Below are positions 24,381 through 32,833 of a stretch of 64,000 nt of DNA, piece by piece. Source of the stretch: CBDFHB01 sp965250115 (GTDB taxonomy: Bacteria > Acidobacteriota > Vicinamibacteria > Marinacidobacterales > SMYC01); contig CBDFNJ010000002.1 of assembly GCA_965250115.1 (NCBI GenBank), positions 124,001 through 188,000 on the forward strand, written 5' to 3'. Position 1 is the first letter of the stretch. Each line of letters opens with the position of its first letter. The position numbers were made by a program, and so were the translations under genes. The notes beneath the pieces were generated by a model. It ran no database searches and was not told the DNA's origin. It saw nothing but the letters and a program-made list of their open reading frames with translations.

Positions 24381-24446
24381 TCGAGAACCGTAGACGCCGC
24401 CTACTCAACTCAGGAGGGCTGGAGAAGACTATTAATGATGATGATG

Positions 24447-24466
24447 GAGGCCTTAACGTGGGCCTC
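24447..24466 (+). terminator. weak hairpin after phhB
   Basis: GAGGCC - 8-base loop - GGCCTC, 66 bases after the phhB stop and just before the M20 gene. No T-run follows. Confidence 0.35.
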
Positions 24467-24483
24467 TCCGTACAATCCGCCAC

Positions 24484-25815
24484 ATGACGGCCCATGACAC
24501 TATCTTTGCAGTTACCCTGAGTCTCATTCTGGCGATGGGCTCTACCGCAGATGCCCAGAGGGTCCCGCCATCGGGCATGGTCGATGACAAGATCGAACCG
24601 GCGGTGAAGCGTCACGTGGCGAAGACGCTCACGTTCCGGCATCAGATTCACCAGAACCCGGAGCTCGGCAATCGTGAGTACGAAACGGCAAAGCTCGTAG
24701 AAAATCACCTTCGGGCACTCGGCATCGAGGTTCGAAGCGGCATCGCGCACACGGGAGTAGTTGGCATCCTAAAGGGGAACAAGGATGGTCCCACCATCGC
24801 AGTCCGCGCGGACATGGACGCGCTCCCCGTTACCGAAGATACGGACTTGCCCTTCAAGTCGACGAAGCGGGGCACCTACAACGGCCAGGACGTCGGCATT
24901 ATGCATGCCTGTGGGCACGATATTCACACCGCGGTGCAGATGGGGGTGGCTTCGGTTCTCATCGACCTGAAGGCCGACATCCCCGGAACCGTGCTCTTCA
25001 TTTTTCAACCCGCCGAAGAGGGTCCCCCTCCGGGTGAAGAAGGAGGGGCGGAGCTAATGGTGAGGGAAGGCGTTTTCGACGACCCTCGACCGGAAGCGGT
25101 GTTCGGCCTTCACGCGCTGGCGAACCTACCGGTGGGCCAGGTCGGCTTTACAGAAGGCCCCGCCTTGGCTGCAGTGGACCACTTCAAAGCCACGGTGAAG
25201 GGGGTTCAGACCCACGGTGCGCAGCCCCATCTGGGTGTCGATGCAATCGTCATGGCTTCCCAGGCGGTTGTGGCCCTTCAGACAATCGCTTCCCGAAACT
25301 TGGACCCCTTGCAGCCCGTCGTCGTCACAGTGGGCATGTTCCACAGCGGCGAGCGGTTCAACATCATTCCCGCCGAGGTGCGCCTCGAAGGAACAGTGCG
25401 AACCTACGATGCGGGGGTTCGTGACACCGTTGAGCGGAGAATGGGAGAGATTCTGGACGGGATCACGAAGGCGGGCGGTGGGAGCTTCGTCCTAGACTAC
25501 GGCCGAGGCACGCCAGCCACTATCAACGATCCGGAGCTCACGCAATGGATGGTCCCGTCCGTGAGAGCCATCATGGGCGACGAGGGTGTGGTCGAGCTCA
25601 ATCCGACGATGGGAGGCGAGGATTTCTCGTACTTCGCAAACGAGGTCCCCGGTTTCTTCTATCGCCTGGGAACCCTCAGGGAAGGGACCGTGTCGGGCCC
25701 GCACCATTCGCCGACGTTCCGTGCGGATGACGCCGCCATTCCGATCGGAATGCGGGTAATGTCGAACGTGCTCTTGGACTACATGATTCGCCGTGCGCAG
25801 GGTGCGAAGCCTTAG
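24484..25815 (+). CDS. secreted M20 family amidohydrolase
   Basis: 443 residues. A signal peptide (1-24, VTLSLILAMGSTADAQ) exports it. The M20D peptidase/amidohydrolase core follows: FRHQIHQNPELGNREYET, AVRADMDALPVTE, the metal-binding MHACGHDIHTAVQMG, QPAEEGPPPGEEGG with the catalytic Glu pair, and the C-terminal MGGEDFSYFANEVPGFFYRLG with a HHSPTF ligand. Such enzymes hydrolyse N-acyl amino acids or related amides (hippurate- or IAA-amino acid hydrolase-like). Substrate unknown. Monocistronic; IS debris begins 7 bases after the stop. Confidence 0.92.
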   Translation: MTAHDTIFAVTLSLILAMGSTADAQRVPPSGMVDDKIEPAVKRHVAKTLTFRHQIHQNPELGNREYETAKLVENHLRALGIEVRSGIAHTGVVGILKGNKDGPTIAVRADMDALPVTEDTDLPFKSTKRGTYNGQDVGIMHACGHDIHTAVQMGVASVLIDLKADIPGTVLFIFQPAEEGPPPGEEGGAELMVREGVFDDPRPEAVFGLHALANLPVGQVGFTEGPALAAVDHFKATVKGVQTHGAQPHLGVDAIVMASQAVVALQTIASRNLDPLQPVVVTVGMFHSGERFNIIPAEVRLEGTVRTYDAGVRDTVERRMGEILDGITKAGGGSFVLDYGRGTPATINDPELTQWMVPSVRAIMGDEGVVELNPTMGGEDFSYFANEVPGFFYRLGTLREGTVSGPHHSPTFRADDAAIPIGMRVMSNVLLDYMIRRAQGAKP

Positions 25816-25822
25816 GGGCACG

Positions 25823-25972
25823 GGGTTGGCCCTGCTCATGTTCCGTATCAGCTCACGTATTTCGGGAGCGATGCCTGGTCGTCTAGGTCTACGTCATCGG
25901 CTCTTCCACGCCCAATATCGTCTGAACCCACAACGGTGCCAGCGGACGACCGTCTCAGGTTTCACGATGACA
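25823..25972 (-). pseudogene. rve-type transposase, N-terminal fragment
   Basis: IVKPETVVRWHRCGFRRYWA, WKSR, then a stop or frameshift, then IAPEIRELIRNMSRANP. This is the HTH-to-linker region of IS481-like transposases. It resembles but does not match the transposases retained in the window. Confidence 0.6.
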
Positions 25973-26087
25973 TAGAAGGCACAGGCAATTCTCGTGAATT
26001 CAAGCGGTTTCTCTCCCTGACCCACGTGCTCTTAGTCGTTGCGATCATCATTTGGGAGGGAAGGCTCCGTCTATACTAGAGTGAGCC

Positions 26088-26330
26088 ATGACGCTCCTGC
26101 GACGTCTCGCCATCCGCGCTGCACGAGAACTAGCACGTCGTCCGGAGGTACGAGCTAGAGCCAAAGAGACATTAACCAACGCCACACGTGTGTTTAACGA
26201 GGAGGTCAAACCCCGCACCAAGGACGCCTGGCGGGACGCACAGCCAGACATCGAGCACGCCAAGGCCAGACTCAAGCGGTTTGCCCAGAAGCTGCGAGAC
26301 GAGTACCGTAAGGGACGCGACGGCGAATAG
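26088..26330 (+). CDS. small basic helical protein
   Basis: 80 residues, strongly charged and probably a single long helix (LLRRLAIRAARELARRPEVR; KARLKRFAQKLRDEYRKGRD). Similar short proteins of unknown function occur in many proteobacteria and acidobacteria. The AGAGTGAGCC before the ATG is a poor ribosome binding site. Stand-alone. Confidence 0.55.
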   Translation: MTLLRRLAIRAARELARRPEVRARAKETLTNATRVFNEEVKPRTKDAWRDAQPDIEHAKARLKRFAQKLRDEYRKGRDGE

Positions 26331-26344
26331 ACGTTATCCCGCTG

Positions 26345-26605
26345 GCGCCGCCGGTCTTGAGTTCGTTTGTGTTTTTGGACACGACGGGTACGTCATGATG
26401 GATCAGAAGATAACACCCTCGGGCCAGACGATTGTAAAGCCCACAGCCCTTGGCACCGTCGCAAAACACAGACGCTAAGCTGCTGATTTATCGGCTATTT
26501 CAAGAGGGCCGAGTTTTGGCACAGGACGGGGGCGCGCAACCCGGTCTCTTCCGAACCTGTACCACTACCCGCAGCCGCGTAGCAACACTTGATGGCGGAA
26601 GCACC
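26345..26605. repeat. three abutting IS remnants
   Basis: 26350-26387 is a reversed GTGTCC-family left end. 26388-26527 is a reversed TGTGCCAAAACTCGG-family end. 26528-26605 is an IS1-like tail with its right inverted repeat. Confidence 0.65.
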
Positions 26606-26667
26606 TGTCCGTCTTTCTCCCGAAATAGGATGTTGTAGGTCTGGTCGCTACCCTTGCCAGTACCGCG

Positions 26668-28833
26668 TCAGGTGTAAGCCCCCGTGGCGGCCACCGGCAA
26701 CACAAGCTCGGGAAGCTCATGGATCGTGACGTTGGGGCAAACCGCGCGCGCGATTTCGCATAGATGGCGATGATGGCCCAGGTATATGACCTGCCCCACC
26801 TCGGCCATTTTGGTGAATAGACGAAAAGCCTCCTCAGCGCGGAAGTCATCGAATGTCTCCAAAATGTCGTCGGCTACAAATGGCGCAGGGCCATGCTGGT
26901 CGACGAACTCGAAATAGCCGGCGACACGCAACGCGAGGTAGAGCTGGAAGCGCGCACCCTTTGACATCTCGGAAGCGATCTTCGCACCGCCGCTGGCACC
27001 GATACCCATGAGCACCTCGCCCTTGTCGGTCAACTGCGCATCCAACCGTGAATAGACGCCGCGGCTGATGGTTCGGAAGGCCTCCGAGGCGTGTTTCATC
27101 ATCGAACTACGATGTTCGTCCCTATAGGTGCTCAGGGCGCGCTCCGCGGCCTCGATACCAAGCTGTGTCCGGAGGTAAGCGAGTGCCCCTTCCTCGATAT
27201 CGAGAAGAACCGTGCGACGTTGCTCTTCAAGCCTAGCCACTGCATTGTCACCGCCCACCGCACTGATCGCATCCTCGGCGCGGCCGAGCGCCAGATAGAG
27301 ATCGTTTGTGCGTCCGGACGCGTCCTTGAGTCGAGCCTTGATCTCGGCGATTTCCCGTTCGAGTTCGTCCGAGTCGGTATTCTCGAGAGTCGATACTGCC
27401 TTTTCCAACGATCTCGCCTTCATCGACTCCACCAACTTGGTTTCGCAGTTGGATAGTTCCTTACGAACCGTAGTCCGGCGCGCCACCTTTTTCAGTCTCT
27501 CGTCCACCTCCCTGAGGGAATCCACGCCGAATGCCTTGAACATCTCGTCGGTAACGGCGCACAATTCGACGAGGCTATTCTCGTCCTCGGCAATGTCTTT
27601 GGCGACGCTTTCTATCTCCTTGAGACATTGGCCGTGCGCCTTTCGATCATGGATTGCCTTGCCGAGACGGTCGTTCAGACCGTCGTTGATTGCGACGACC
27701 TGCCCGGCGTCGAAGGTGTCGCCCAACTGCTCGACGAGGGCTTGCACGGCGGCGGTGAAGGCAGCCTGATCCTGCTCCATCTTCTCGATACGATCAGCCA
27801 TCGCGGCGCGATTCTCGAGAGTCGACTCCAGAACCGCCACGTCTTCGAGAATACGCCGGACCGCTGCAGTGGAAGGCTCCGGATCAGCCCCTCCGACCCA
27901 GCAACGGGACAGCGCTACGGTCCAGTCGACATGCCACTTGGCGTTGTCGCGACCCGCCTGTCCCGCATCGCGCCGTCGGCGCTCCAACTCCGCCAGCGTC
28001 CGTTCGACCTCTTGTCGCGCGGCCCTCGATGCGATGCGTCGTTCCTTGTCCGACTCGACGACCGCTTGTGCGATCTCGACGAGATCTTCGAGGTTTAACG
28101 CCGGGTCATGCGCGACTCGCGCGGTCGTCATGGCTTTCGCAAGCCGCCCGCGATGTCGGATCTCATCCTCCCTCGCGCGCGCGATTTCAGCGTCCTCTCG
28201 ATCGATGTCTCCCAGCGTCTTGATGACGTCCTTGCGTCGTTCGAGCCAGGTCGTGAGCTTGGGAAGCGTGACGGCGGACGACAGACTTTTGGCACCTGTT
28301 CGCGCCATGACCTGAACGGCGGCGGACACCTCGTCCAGGACCTGCCGTTGTTGCTTGCGCGCCAGAGCGAGCTCTCCCGCATTCCGCTCAAGTTCCGAGG
28401 TTTTCTCCCGCAGGCCCTCCCTCGCCTGCCTCAACTTGGCCAGTTCCGTTGCGTGCGCGATACGGGCGGCCGTTGCGGCGTCGTCGTCCTTCAGCCGTTC
28501 CTCGAAGGTGTCGGCGGAGGCGGCATCGAGTGTCGCTCGATGAATCTGCCACGCCTCATCCCGTAGTGCCCGCAATCGCGCGGCCTCTTCATCGCCGATT
28601 ACCCCGGGTTCAGATCTCTTTGCCTCCATCAGACCGGAGAACCTGTTCCGGTCGGCCAGGAGACGCGCCTCTTCGCGTTCAAGTAGGTCGATGTCTTTAA
28701 CGGCTTGGTCGAGAGCGGATCGCCAGACATCCACCTCGCTCGGCTCCGGCACGCTAACCCTCATGAGGACTTCGGGGGCACCATCCCACGGATGAAGCTG
28801 AGTCATCTGCGCGTCGAGCACAGCCTTGATATC
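26668..28833 (-). pseudogene. YhaN-like AAA/SMC-type ATPase, N-terminally truncated
   Basis: About 720 codons survive, open from the IS at 28834 to a natural stop. A long coiled-coil with Ala/Arg/Glu-rich heptads occupies most of it, split by an HTELAKLRQAREGLRE-type hinge. The C-terminal ATPase half has the signature SKGARFQLYLALRVAGYF, Walker B FVADDILETFDD and the switch YLGHHRHL. That order and spelling is typical of YhaN, the SMC-like partner of the YhaO/SbcD-type nuclease. The Walker A half is missing and no nuclease partner is found, so this copy cannot hydrolyse ATP normally. Confidence 0.8.
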
Positions 28834-30120
28834 GTGTCCATCATCATTATTAGTCCGGGACTGGACTCTAGGGCCCGGACCGCCCTCGAGCACATGCTGG
28901 AGAGCGTGGTCAGCGCGCGAGGGAAGGTGCTGAGGACGAACTTCTCGGCGACCAGCCGAGTAACGCGAGCGACCAAGCTGACTCAGGCTGCCTCTCGCCA
29001 CTCGTATCGATGGTGCAGTCCACCGACTCGCGGCAGTGCGACTACTTTCGCCGTAGGAGACGGTCGGTGCGTGACCGTTCTCAAGCTCGGTGTGTCCTTG
29101 TTCAGCCCCAAGTGGCAACGGTCCTCATGATAGTAGCTGATGTAAGCTCGCACGAGCCGGATGAGATGACATGCGCCGAGAACCACCACGTGCTCAAGGA
29201 GCTCGCGACGGCAGCTGCCGACCCACCGCTCCGCGGTTCCGTTTTGCCATGGGCTGCGAAACGAAGTGCGAACGGGTTTTGTGCCCGTTGCCTTGATGAA
29301 CTCGATGACCGCAGCGTTAAAGATGAAGTCGCGATCGAAGATGAGATATCTCGGAGCGGTGTCGTAGGGAAACGCCTCGCGTAGTTGCTGAATAACCCAA
29401 GCAGACGTCGGGTGGAACGTGGCGTTGAAGTGAACGATGTGCCGACGACCGTGCTCGATGACGAAGAAGCCGTACAGCAGCCGGAGCGACGCGGTGGGCA
29501 CGGTGAACAGATCCATGGCGGCGATATCGTCTTTATGGTTGCGCAAGAAAGCCATCCATCGTTTCAGCTGGTCGGGCTCCGCGGGACGCCGCGGCAGGTA
29601 TCGCGACACCGTGCTCTCGGAGATGACGAAACCGAGCTTGGTGAGCTCAGCATGGATGCGTGGCGCCCCCCAGCCGTCTTGCGCCATCGTGCGGACGAGG
29701 CGACGAATCTCGGCATCAATCCGAGGCCGACCAGGATGGCGGCGCTGCGAGATCTTTGCCCAGTACCGTCGGAATCGGTCGCGATGCCAACGGGCTACGG
29801 TGTCCGCGTGGACGATGAGCAGGCGGCTCGCCCACACGGGCCACGAACCTCGAAGGGCAACCCAGAAAGCCCGTTCCGTGTCGTCGAGCGGTGGGCGTGG
29901 GCGCTCTTTCTTCAGCGCCGTCACTTGCTGCCGCAAAGCGACGTTCTCCAACACCAGGTCGGCGCGGCGCCGACACATCGCCCGAATGGCACGGACGCCA
30001 AGTGAGACGAGGAAGACAACAACGTTGAGCATAGCGGCGGAGTTTCGCCGTCTTCGGCCCGGAATTCAAGCGGAGCGTAAGTCCTTGATTTCGTGGGCGG
30101 AGCAGTTTTGACGATGCACA
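28834..30120 (-). mobile_element. rve-type IS, copy 2
   Basis: Direct-repeat counterpart of 2633-3920, almost identical. It separates the YhaN-like remnant from an IS1-like remnant; no target duplication is seen. Confidence 0.85.
28983..30032 (-). CDS. transposase, integrase-core family (copy 2)
   Basis: A 349-residue transposase identical to the ORF at 2782-3831 at every residue I compared. Full DDE set (AAMDLFTVP, LIFDRDF, GTAERWVG). Its intactness supports recent movement of this family. Confidence 0.9.
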   Translation of the reverse strand: MLNVVVFLVSLGVRAIRAMCRRRADLVLENVALRQQVTALKKERPRPPLDDTERAFWVALRGSWPVWASRLLIVHADTVARWHRDRFRRYWAKISQRRHPGRPRIDAEIRRLVRTMAQDGWGAPRIHAELTKLGFVISESTVSRYLPRRPAEPDQLKRWMAFLRNHKDDIAAMDLFTVPTASLRLLYGFFVIEHGRRHIVHFNATFHPTSAWVIQQLREAFPYDTAPRYLIFDRDFIFNAAVIEFIKATGTKPVRTSFRSPWQNGTAERWVGSCRRELLEHVVVLGACHLIRLVRAYISYYHEDRCHLGLNKDTPSLRTVTHRPSPTAKVVALPRVGGLHHRYEWREAA

Positions 30121-31055
30121 ACGCCCTACTACCGTCTCCAACATCGAAGAGCTACTTTCGATGGGGTCATCGCTCTCAGAGTCGAGGGTGTCAGCATTTC
30201 CTCGATTTCCCGGACCGAAGGGCTTGCCTGGAACACCGTCGCCCGCTGGCTCGAGAAGGCAGCCCAAGTGTGTCGTCGATTCAACCACACAAGGATCGCT
30301 GGCTTCGCTGCCGAAGAGCTTCAAGCCGACGAGATTCGCACGTTCGCGGGCAACAAGAAGACGACGAGTTGGGTCTTCGTTACGATCGAGGTCTGGTCTC
30401 GGCTCTGGCCATCGCCGGTGACGGGAAGGCGAAGCTACCGGAACACTCACGCTCTGTTTCACGACCTTTCGAGGCGGATGAATTTCGAGCATCTTCCCTT
30501 GATCGTTACGGATGGATTCGAATTCTACCAGAAGGTCATCCGTCGCTTCTTCGGGCCAGCGTGTCTTTGCGGCCAAGTCCTCAAAACTCGCAGGAACGAT
30601 CGTATCATCAAGGTCGAACGGAGAGCGCTGCACGGAGCCGCGTGGCGATTCGAAGACGCGCTTAATAACTCCGAGGACTCCTCAACATTGAACACGTCGT
30701 TCATCGAGCGGTTAAATCTGACCATCCGGCAAAGCTCGGCATACCTTTCGAGACGAACGCTTTCCCACGCTCGCTCGACGGAGAGGCTCGATGAGCACCT
30801 GGAGTTGCTCCGTTGCTATTACAACTTCGTCCGACCGCACGGAGCTCTGAAGTTCGGACGTGAGATCCGAACTCCGGCTATGCAGGCCGGTCTGACCACG
30901 CGACGGCTCACCTTTCGAGACATCTTCTTGGCGACGAAGATTCCTTTGTGGTTGCGGATCGAGGTTTTCCTGCTCACTGGGGCGCGCAACCCGGTCTCTT
31001 CCACACCTGCACCACTGCCCTCAGCCGCGTAGCAACACTTGATAGCGGAAGCACC
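30121..31055 (+). mobile_element. IS1-like element, 5'-truncated copy
   Basis: Matches the element at 7567-8766 from codon about 55 of the transposase to its terminal repeat. The left part is lost at the IS junction at 30120. Confidence 0.8.
30124..31032 (+). pseudogene. IS1-like transposase, N-terminally truncated
   Basis: About 302 residues, starting in YYRLQHRRATFDGVIALRVE. It lacks the zinc ribbon that the copy at 7590-8657 keeps but retains the catalytic part (ELQADEIRTFAG, LIVTDGFEFYQ). Some 20 residues differ from the complete copy, so the two copies are not from the same recent burst. Confidence 0.8.
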
Positions 31056-31067
31056 GCACAGGACGGG

Positions 31068-31199
31068 CACCATGCGTCCAAGAGCGAACTAGTACGCGCC
31101 GGCCTAAAGGCCTTGATTCAGATGAAGTCTGACGAGCTGCTCCGAACGGCTCAAGCTGTCGAAAAACTCAAGCCAGGGCGGGTGCGTGGTAGACATTAG
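31068..31199 (+). pseudogene. ribbon-helix-helix antitoxin tail
   Basis: HHASKSELVRAGLKALIQMK, then SDELLRTAQAVEKLKPGRVR. The SELVRAGLKAL segment is the second helix of ParD-type ribbon-helix-helix antitoxins. The N-terminus is replaced by an IS tip (GCACAGGACGG) and no toxin follows. Confidence 0.5.
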
Positions 31200-31200
31200 T

Positions 31201-31250
31201 GATAATAATAATACGAATGATTATAATAATACAAATGATCAATATCATAA
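31201..31250 (+). promoter_or_regulatory. AT-rich repeat upstream of hicBA
   Basis: Two direct copies of ATAATAATAC(G/A)AATGAT lie 15-60 bases before hicB, in an otherwise GC-rich region. HicB proteins repress their own operon, so this is a candidate operator and promoter. The repeat is seen; the role is inferred. Confidence 0.5.
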
Positions 31251-31264
31251 TGACGTAAGGGAGC

Positions 31265-31516
31265 ATGCCGATGATAGAGGAATATCAGCTGCATCTTCAG
31301 ATCAGGCGAGTAGAAAACGGCCAACACCTTGCTACCTCCGATGACCTTCCTGGTCTCGTGGCGCAAGGGAGAACCGTGGCTGAGGCGGTTGAACTTGCCC
31401 GAGATGTGGCAAGAAAACTAATCGAATCTTATCGGGAACATGGCGATCTTCTGCCAAAGGGTTTGCGTGCCATGAATACGGAAATCGTTGAGTTGGACGT
31501 TCCCGTAGGTGTCTGA
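31265..31516 (+). CDS. hicB: HicB-type antitoxin
   Basis: 83 residues with the partial RNase-H-like HicB fold: YQLHLQIRRVENGQHLATSD, DLPGLVAQGRTVAEAVELAR, then DVARKLIESYREHGDLLPKG. No C-terminal DNA-binding domain is evident, unlike longer HicB proteins, so autoregulation may need another factor. It is expected to bind and silence HicA. The stop codon overlaps the hicA start (TGATG). GGGAGCATG context. Confidence 0.82.
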   Translation: MPMIEEYQLHLQIRRVENGQHLATSDDLPGLVAQGRTVAEAVELARDVARKLIESYREHGDLLPKGLRAMNTEIVELDVPVGV

Positions 31517-31746
31517 TGGGTCGGCTGGCAGGTTTTACTTGCCGACAAGTGACACGCAAATTGCGGCGGCTGGGATTTGAGTTTGACCGGCAAGCACGGG
31601 GAAGCCACGAGATTTGGTGGAATCCAGCTACCCGGCGGCGAACCACTGTTCCTAATCACCCTGGAGATTTACCGGAAGGAACTTTGTCGGCGATTCTGAA
31701 ACAAGCGGGTGTAACAGGGGAAGAATTCCTTGGAGCACGTGAATAA
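31516..31746 (+). CDS. hicA: HicA-type mRNA interferase toxin
   Basis: 76 residues with the double-stranded-RNA-binding-like HicA fold. The catalytic His31 sits in RGSHEIWWNP, followed by TTVPNHPGDLPEGTLSAILK, which is diagnostic. HicA cleaves mRNA independent of the ribosome when free of HicB. Antitoxin-first order is the less common arrangement for hic loci. Both genes are intact. Confidence 0.85.
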   Translation: MGRLAGFTCRQVTRKLRRLGFEFDRQARGSHEIWWNPATRRRTTVPNHPGDLPEGTLSAILKQAGVTGEEFLGARE

Positions 31747-32102
31747 CTCGGCCGAGTTCATCATTGATCGAGCGGGCCTTGTGCCAGGTGTTCACGCCGC
31801 TTCTTTCCGTGGTATTGACACTTGAGTATGAAGCGGCGTGCTATGTAGCACAGCGGAATCAGGCCTCGAATTGTAGTGACGTAGCGGGATGTGAAGTCGG
31901 CGGCAGACATCGGGCAACCTTGTCGGGTAGACCCCCACTGCGAGCGAACAAGCTGGACCGTACAGATGAAAGGAATCTGCGGAATGCTGAGCAACATACT
32001 CAAAAATATACGACCCCTGCACAAACACCTTTTCCGTCTCAGAGGTACGACCGAGGAAGCCGTTGAGACCGCGCTTCAGCTTTTTGAGGGCAGCGATCGG
32101 AG
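31747..32102. other. unassigned spacer
   Basis: Holds short frames on both strands without recognisable motifs. The GCAATC/GGTACG ends do not match the IS families found elsewhere. Confidence 0.3.
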
Positions 32103-32354
32103 GTGCGGTTTTCTTGGAGGTTCGCCAGTATTTTGAAGAACAAATCGTTGGTGGTGGTTCCGATCGTTGCGTTGATGGCGGGTTTGTACTGGTGGCAGAC
32201 CGTGCTTGCGGTGCTGCTCGGCATGGTCAAGTTAGTGTTCGGGATCATCCTTTACAACCTGCTGAGGGTGGTCATCCTCGCGGTCCTGTTGGTGTTTGTG
32301 GTCAGATACGGTGGTTACTGGCTATGGCGCAAGTTGACGGGCAGGGAAGCGTGA
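32103..32354 (+). CDS. small two- to three-helix membrane protein
   Basis: 83 residues, hydrophobic at about 15-28 (LVVVPIVALMAGLYWW), 33-48 (TVLAVLLGMVKLVFGIIL) and 52-70 (LLRVVILAVLLVFVVRYGG), with basic residues between. The start could be the TTG at 32136. No family recognised. Confidence 0.45.
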   Translation: MRFSWRFASILKNKSLVVVPIVALMAGLYWWQTVLAVLLGMVKLVFGIILYNLLRVVILAVLLVFVVRYGGYWLWRKLTGREA

Positions 32355-32392
32355 CCTTTCCGGATCAGGTCAGGCCCACCGGGTGCTTTTCA

Positions 32393-32565
32393 GACTGTGC
32401 ATCGTCAAAACTGCTCCGCCCACGAAATCAAGGACTTACGCTCCGCTTGAATTCCGGGCCGAAGACGGCGAAACTTCGCCGCTATGCTCAACGTTGTTGT
32501 CTTCCTCGTCTCACTTGGCGTCCGTGCCATTCGGGCGATGTGTCGGCGCCGCGCCGACCTCGTCC
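32393..32565 (+). mobile_element. 5' end of the rve-type IS (third copy, fragment)
   Basis: Begins GTGCATCGTCAAAACTGCTC and carries the first 28 codons of the transposase (MLNVVVFLVSLGVRAIRAMC). It is cut at 32566 by another IS end. Confidence 0.8.
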
Positions 32566-32833
32566 TGTGCCAAAACTCGGCTGTGCCTTCTATTTATTCA
32601 TCCGCGTGCACGGAACTTGATTAGTCTCCGGTCTGCCAGCTGTGATTCTCAAAAAAGAAGATCGCGTATTGGGTCGGATCGGCCCTGAATGCCTCAACTT
32701 GAAAGTACCCCTACGCCCTCAAGGACCTGTCCCGGTGATTCACCAACACGTTTCTACCGATCTTGCTCTCTTTACTATGGTTACTGGAATATTTTTAGGC
32801 CCGCCGTGCCGGTCGACTAGTCAACTATCGCGG
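32566..32833. repeat. IS tips and unassigned spacer
   Basis: 32566-32580 is a TGTGCCAAAACTCGG tip and 32582-32640 an IS21-like end. 32660-32700 shares GGTCGGATCGGCCCTGAATG and following bases with 9079-9105. Confidence 0.45.

Noticed and set aside
28834..29118. N-terminus of the YhaN-like protein extending into the IS
   Set aside because: The frame stays open into the IS by chance; the same residues occur in the IS copy at 2633-2917, so they are not part of the ATPase.
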